Translations under genes and position numbers: made by a program
Part shown: positions 61,078 through 64,000 of the stretch, in pieces
Position numbering within the stretch: position 1 is the stretch's first letter
Layout: each line of letters opens with the position of its first letter
From: Gammaproteobacteria bacterium 45_16_T64
GTDB taxonomy: Bacteria; Pseudomonadota; Gammaproteobacteria; Pseudomonadales; Ketobacteraceae
Assembly: GCA_002162955.1 (NCBI GenBank)
Contig: MABD01000024.1
Coordinates: forward strand, 248,001-312,000
DNA length: 64,000 nucleotides
Direction: 5' to 3'
Notes under the pieces: generated by a model
What the model was told of the DNA's origin: nothing
Seen by the model: only the letters and a program-made list of their open reading frames with translations
Database searches by the model: none

Positions 61078-63423
61078 ATGGCGACAATGGAGAGTATTTT
61101 CTTACCTTATTATAAGTCGGTTGTTGATCAGCCAGTCCGTTGGATTATGGCTTGGCTGATTATTATTGTTGTCATGATGAGTGCATTGGGGGTGAAAACC
61201 CAGGGTTTTACCCATATCCCCTTCAATGACGGTCCTTATATGTTTTTTTCTGATGATAACAAAGAGTTTCAAGACCTCAGAAGAATGGAGGGCACCTATC
61301 AATCAGATAAAACGTTAATATTCCTTTTTACGCCTTATGAAGGTGATGTATTTACCCATGATTCGTTATCTGCAATTGAGGAAATAACACAACTTGCATG
61401 GTCATTTCCGCATGTTGTCAGGGTTGATTCAATTGCTAATTTCCAACACACAGAAGTATCTGGTGATGACCTCGCTACCCGCTATCTATATGAAGATGCA
61501 AAGTCCCTCACTGCCGAAGAAATTGCTCATGTTAAGCAGGTAACACTGAACGAAAAAGCACTGCAACGACAAATGATCGCAGCATCTGGCGAGGCCACGA
61601 TAATCACTGCATACGTTATTGTTGATGATGCGCTTTCAGAAACGCCAGATATTATGGCCTCAGCTAATAAAGCGGTAACAATATTTAGAGACAAATATCC
61701 ATTTGCTGAAGTGCAGTTGCTTGGTGATATTCCATTTACCGAAGCGGCGAATATGGCGACGATGGAGAGTTTGGTAGTAACTACCCCGATTGGGATGACG
61801 TTGGTGTTAATTTGCTTGGTGATTTTGTTTCGTAGTGTTTGGAGCATTCTCGTTACCCAAATCATGATTGCACTATCAATTATGCTTGCTTATGTGATTT
61901 TCCTTCTTGCGGGTAATGAGATGTCTCCGCCTTCTGCGTTAGCGTCTCCTATGATTCTTACGTTAGCCGTGGCGGACTGCGTTCATCTGCTGGTGACCTA
62001 CCACCAGCAATCTGCATTAGGTAAAGGCAAGCGTGATGCAATGCTAGAGAGTTTACGTATCAACTTTCAACCAGTTTGGCTCACTAGTATCACCACCGCC
62101 ATTGGCTTCTTAATGATGAATTTTGCCGAAGCGCCTCCGTTTCAGGATATGGGGAATGCCGTGTTTTTCGGGGTCATCTTAGCTTTTTTACTGTCAGTGT
62201 CATTATTACCGGCGTTGATGATGCTATTCCCTCAGCCATCTTATCAATTTGGGCACAGTCAGCAGCGTTATATGCGGTCATTGGCGCAATTTACGATAGA
62301 CCATCACCGTAAATTACTCATCAGTATGTCAATAGTCGTGGTTGTTCTGATTAGTTTTATTCCTCTCAATAGAGTAAACGACGTATTTAACGAGTATTTT
62401 GATGACTCCTACGCAGTGCGTCGATCGCTGGATATGTACATGTCTGAGATCGGAGGTCTACAGCGTCTCCAGTTTTCCATCCCATCGACAGGTCCTGGTG
62501 GAGTGATGGAGCCTGAGTATTTGAGGAATATTGATAAATTAGTGCAGTGGGCTGAAACCCAGCCTAATGTATCCAAAGTAAGAAGCTTTGCCGAAGTGGT
62601 TAAGCGATTGAATAAGAATATGCATGCAGATGACCCTAATTTCTATCGGATACCTGATGAGCGAGAGTTAATTTCACAATATGTCTTGTTGTACGAAATG
62701 GGTTTGCCGTTCGGACTAGGGTTAGATTCTCAAGTAGATATTAGTAAAACTGAAAGCAAAGTGGAGGTTGTATTTGATCGGATACAATCTGATGTTCTCG
62801 TTGACCTTAGAGGCGAGGTAAATGACTGGATCAAACAAAACTGGCCTGACTATATGCAGGCAAAGGCCACGGGTTTAGATTCACTGTTTGGCGATATTTC
62901 CTTTGATAACGTTAAGTCTATGTTTTCAGGGACAGTTATCGCTTTACTGCTGGTATCAGGACTGTTGGTTTTTACTCTGGGATCCCCGAGGTATGGATTG
63001 CTAAGCCTTTTGCCTAACCTATTACCCGCGGCAATGGCATTCGGAATTTGGGGGGTTATCAATGGTCAGGTCGGCATATTTGCATCGGTATTATGCTGTA
63101 TGACATTAGGGGTTATCGTTGATGATACCGTTCATTTCCTAAGTAAATACGTTAGAGCTCGTAGAGAGAAAAATTATAGCGCGGAAGATGCAACGGTATT
63201 TGCGTTTCAAACGGTGGGTGTTTCACTTATCGCGACCACTATTATTCTAGTGGCAAATTTTGGTGTAATGGGTTTTAGCCACTACGCTCCAAATGTTGCC
63301 ATGGGCGTGCTGACATCTATGATCATTTCAATCGCTTTAGTGTTGGATTTCTTTTTCTTTGTACCATTACTTGTTGTATTGGACAGAGATAAAAAAGGGG
63401 ACGATCTGTTGGTTTCGGCCTGA
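61078..63423 (+). CDS. RND/MMPL family permease, paralog of the 39931 gene
   Basis: This 781-residue protein has the same length and layout as the permease at 39931. Shared motifs include TLAVADCVHLLVTYHQQS in the first half and VIVDDTVHFLSKYVRARREKN in the second, plus the matching segment KRLNKNMHADDPNFYRIPDERELISQYVLLYEMGLPFGLGL. It probably exports a hydrophobic product or substrate of the P450 pathway. No LolA-like or barrel gene follows here, unlike at 39931. It is followed by a terminator at 63430. Confidence 0.9.
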   Translation: MATMESIFLPYYKSVVDQPVRWIMAWLIIIVVMMSALGVKTQGFTHIPFNDGPYMFFSDDNKEFQDLRRMEGTYQSDKTLIFLFTPYEGDVFTHDSLSAIEEITQLAWSFPHVVRVDSIANFQHTEVSGDDLATRYLYEDAKSLTAEEIAHVKQVTLNEKALQRQMIAASGEATIITAYVIVDDALSETPDIMASANKAVTIFRDKYPFAEVQLLGDIPFTEAANMATMESLVVTTPIGMTLVLICLVILFRSVWSILVTQIMIALSIMLAYVIFLLAGNEMSPPSALASPMILTLAVADCVHLLVTYHQQSALGKGKRDAMLESLRINFQPVWLTSITTAIGFLMMNFAEAPPFQDMGNAVFFGVILAFLLSVSLLPALMMLFPQPSYQFGHSQQRYMRSLAQFTIDHHRKLLISMSIVVVVLISFIPLNRVNDVFNEYFDDSYAVRRSLDMYMSEIGGLQRLQFSIPSTGPGGVMEPEYLRNIDKLVQWAETQPNVSKVRSFAEVVKRLNKNMHADDPNFYRIPDERELISQYVLLYEMGLPFGLGLDSQVDISKTESKVEVVFDRIQSDVLVDLRGEVNDWIKQNWPDYMQAKATGLDSLFGDISFDNVKSMFSGTVIALLLVSGLLVFTLGSPRYGLLSLLPNLLPAAMAFGIWGVINGQVGIFASVLCCMTLGVIVDDTVHFLSKYVRARREKNYSAEDATVFAFQTVGVSLIATTIILVANFGVMGFSHYAPNVAMGVLTSMIISIALVLDFFFFVPLLVVLDRDKKGDDLLVSA

Positions 63424-63429
63424 AAATAT

Positions 63430-63458
63430 ATCCGCAAATAGCATCGCAATTTGCGGAT
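63430..63458 (+). terminator. Hairpin after the RND permease
   Basis: ATCCGCAAAT pairs perfectly with ATTTGCGGAT across a 9-base loop, 6 bp after the permease stop. No long T-run follows, so termination is probable but not strong. Confidence 0.65.
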
Positions 63459-63639
63459 AATTCCTTGAAAATGATCAAACTTATGGTTCTTTTGAGTTTA
63501 TCTTGTCGTTATGTAACCTAATCTCTTTTTATTTTCTCTTAGTGTTTGCCTTTTAATCGTTGCTGGTTTATTACTTGTTTAACGCTTGTTTTGGGCACTG
63601 CTGTTGGAGTGCGTTATTTGGCATTCTATGGAGGCCGTT

Positions 63640-64000
63640 ATGGTTTCAATTAGTACGCGAATTAAAGATGAATTGGTGACAAGGATTTCTGGGAAACTAT
63701 ACAATACGTTCCACTCTCAAAATGAACGATTAACCTCCACTCAAATCATGTCCGCAGTTGATGCCGCCGTAGAAAGCTCGTTCAAAACTCGATTTGTCGC
63801 AGAGAATAAGCAAGTGAATATTCTCCTGTCGGACCTAAGAGGATTCACTGCGATGTCGGAGGACTTTCCGGCTCAGAAGGTTATGAATATTCTTAATGGT
63901 TATTTCGAAATCATGTGTCCAATCATTATCAAATATGGAGGTACCATTGATAAGTTTATGGGAGACTCCATTATGGCAATTTTTGGTGTCCCAAGTTCAC
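63640..64000 (+). CDS. Class III adenylate/guanylate cyclase (3' end cut by window edge)
   Basis: This frame starts at ATG 63640, with GGAGG five bases upstream (an in-frame ATG at 63628 also exists), and is open to the window edge. The visible 120 residues include ILLSDLRGFTAMSEDFPAQKVMNILNGYFEIMCPIIIKYGGTIDKFMGDSIMAIFGVPSS. This is a class III cyclase core with both metal Asp residues, in LSDLRG and FMGDSI. It should make cAMP or cGMP; substrate-selecting residues lie beyond the window. The N-terminal 60 residues are short, so no sensor is visible yet. Confidence 0.88.
   Translation, partial: MVSISTRIKDELVTRISGKLYNTFHSQNERLTSTQIMSAVDAAVESSFKTRFVAENKQVNILLSDLRGFTAMSEDFPAQKVMNILNGYFEIMCPIIIKYGGTIDKFMGDSIMAIFGVPSS

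Noticed and set aside
1-64000. CRISPR arrays, tRNA, rRNA, insertion sequences
   Set aside because: I looked for short direct repeats with regular spacing, cloverleaf-like sequences and transposase frames and saw none. A covariance-model scan would be needed to exclude small RNAs fully.

Overview
The window reads as chromosomal DNA of a moderate-GC, Gram-negative gammaproteobacterium that lives on lipids and branched-chain compounds. Signs are outer-membrane beta-barrels, lipoproteins, RND pumps, a complete-looking leucine (liu) operon, BolA, RraA, a 326-residue malate dehydrogenase and CysE, plus a lipid- and xenobiotic-catabolism flavour (BKACE, CMD-family protein, P450, GST, EstB-type esterase, five TetR/MerR switches). 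The profile resembles marine oil-degrading groups, but the genus cannot be fixed from sequence reading alone. I saw no tRNA, rRNA, CRISPR array, insertion sequence, phage gene or toxin-antitoxin pair. Both window edges cut a gene: a TetR regulator on the left and a class III nucleotide cyclase on the right.

Layout. 1-4324: TetR regulator divergent from an alpha/beta hydrolase and a small helical protein, then an amidase and a GST. 4557-9850: a four-gene overlapping operon (DUF3348-like, MotA/TolQ-like motor with a long repeat-bearing tail, MotB/OmpA-like stator, DUF2894-like) that resembles the ZorAB motor core but lacks the Zorya effectors. 9992-16438: small acidic protein, NRDE/TANGO2-like protein, and a TetR-adaptor-RND pump operon behind a 49-bp near-perfect palindrome that contains the Shine-Dalgarno. 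16751-24222: exported proteins (zinc phospholipase C/P1-nuclease-like, parvulin plus coupled anchored protein, M61 and M23 peptidases, lipoprotein) and a cluster of strong hairpins at 23459-23582. 24239-28841: CMD-family protein and BKACE diverging from a 42-bp perfect palindrome, a solute-binding protein, a TetR regulator and a beta-lactamase-fold esterase. 28858-31794: 7TMR-DISM hybrid kinase. 31903-39469: liuR-liuA-liuB-liuC-liuD plus a two-subunit CoA-transferase, without liuE.

39931-47082: a lipid-transport-like set (781-residue MMPL/RND permease, LolA-like periplasmic protein, beta-barrel) followed by a hybrid histidine kinase whose ATP site looks degenerate. 47168-51637: housekeeping genes (Rossmann oxidoreductase, rraA, mdh, Arg-rich small protein, bolA, MDR oxidoreductase). 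51743-56190: VWA lipoprotein, ECF sigma factor, coupled single-pass membrane protein, and an omptin-like barrel. 56461-58003: YgjP-type metalloprotease with a TTG start overlapped by a short leader ORF, then cysE. 58053-63423: P450 and VOC protein diverging from a TetR gene and a second 781-residue RND permease; two identical-architecture operators (CTTTAC-N4-GTAAAG) lie between them and define a likely regulon.

How it fits together: several modules follow one plan, a local TetR/MerR regulator with a visible inverted-repeat operator controlling adjacent catabolic or export genes. The candidates most worth pursuing as little-described systems are the Zorya-like motor operon, the palindrome that covers a ribosome-binding site, the hairpin cluster and the P450/VOC/RND regulon.
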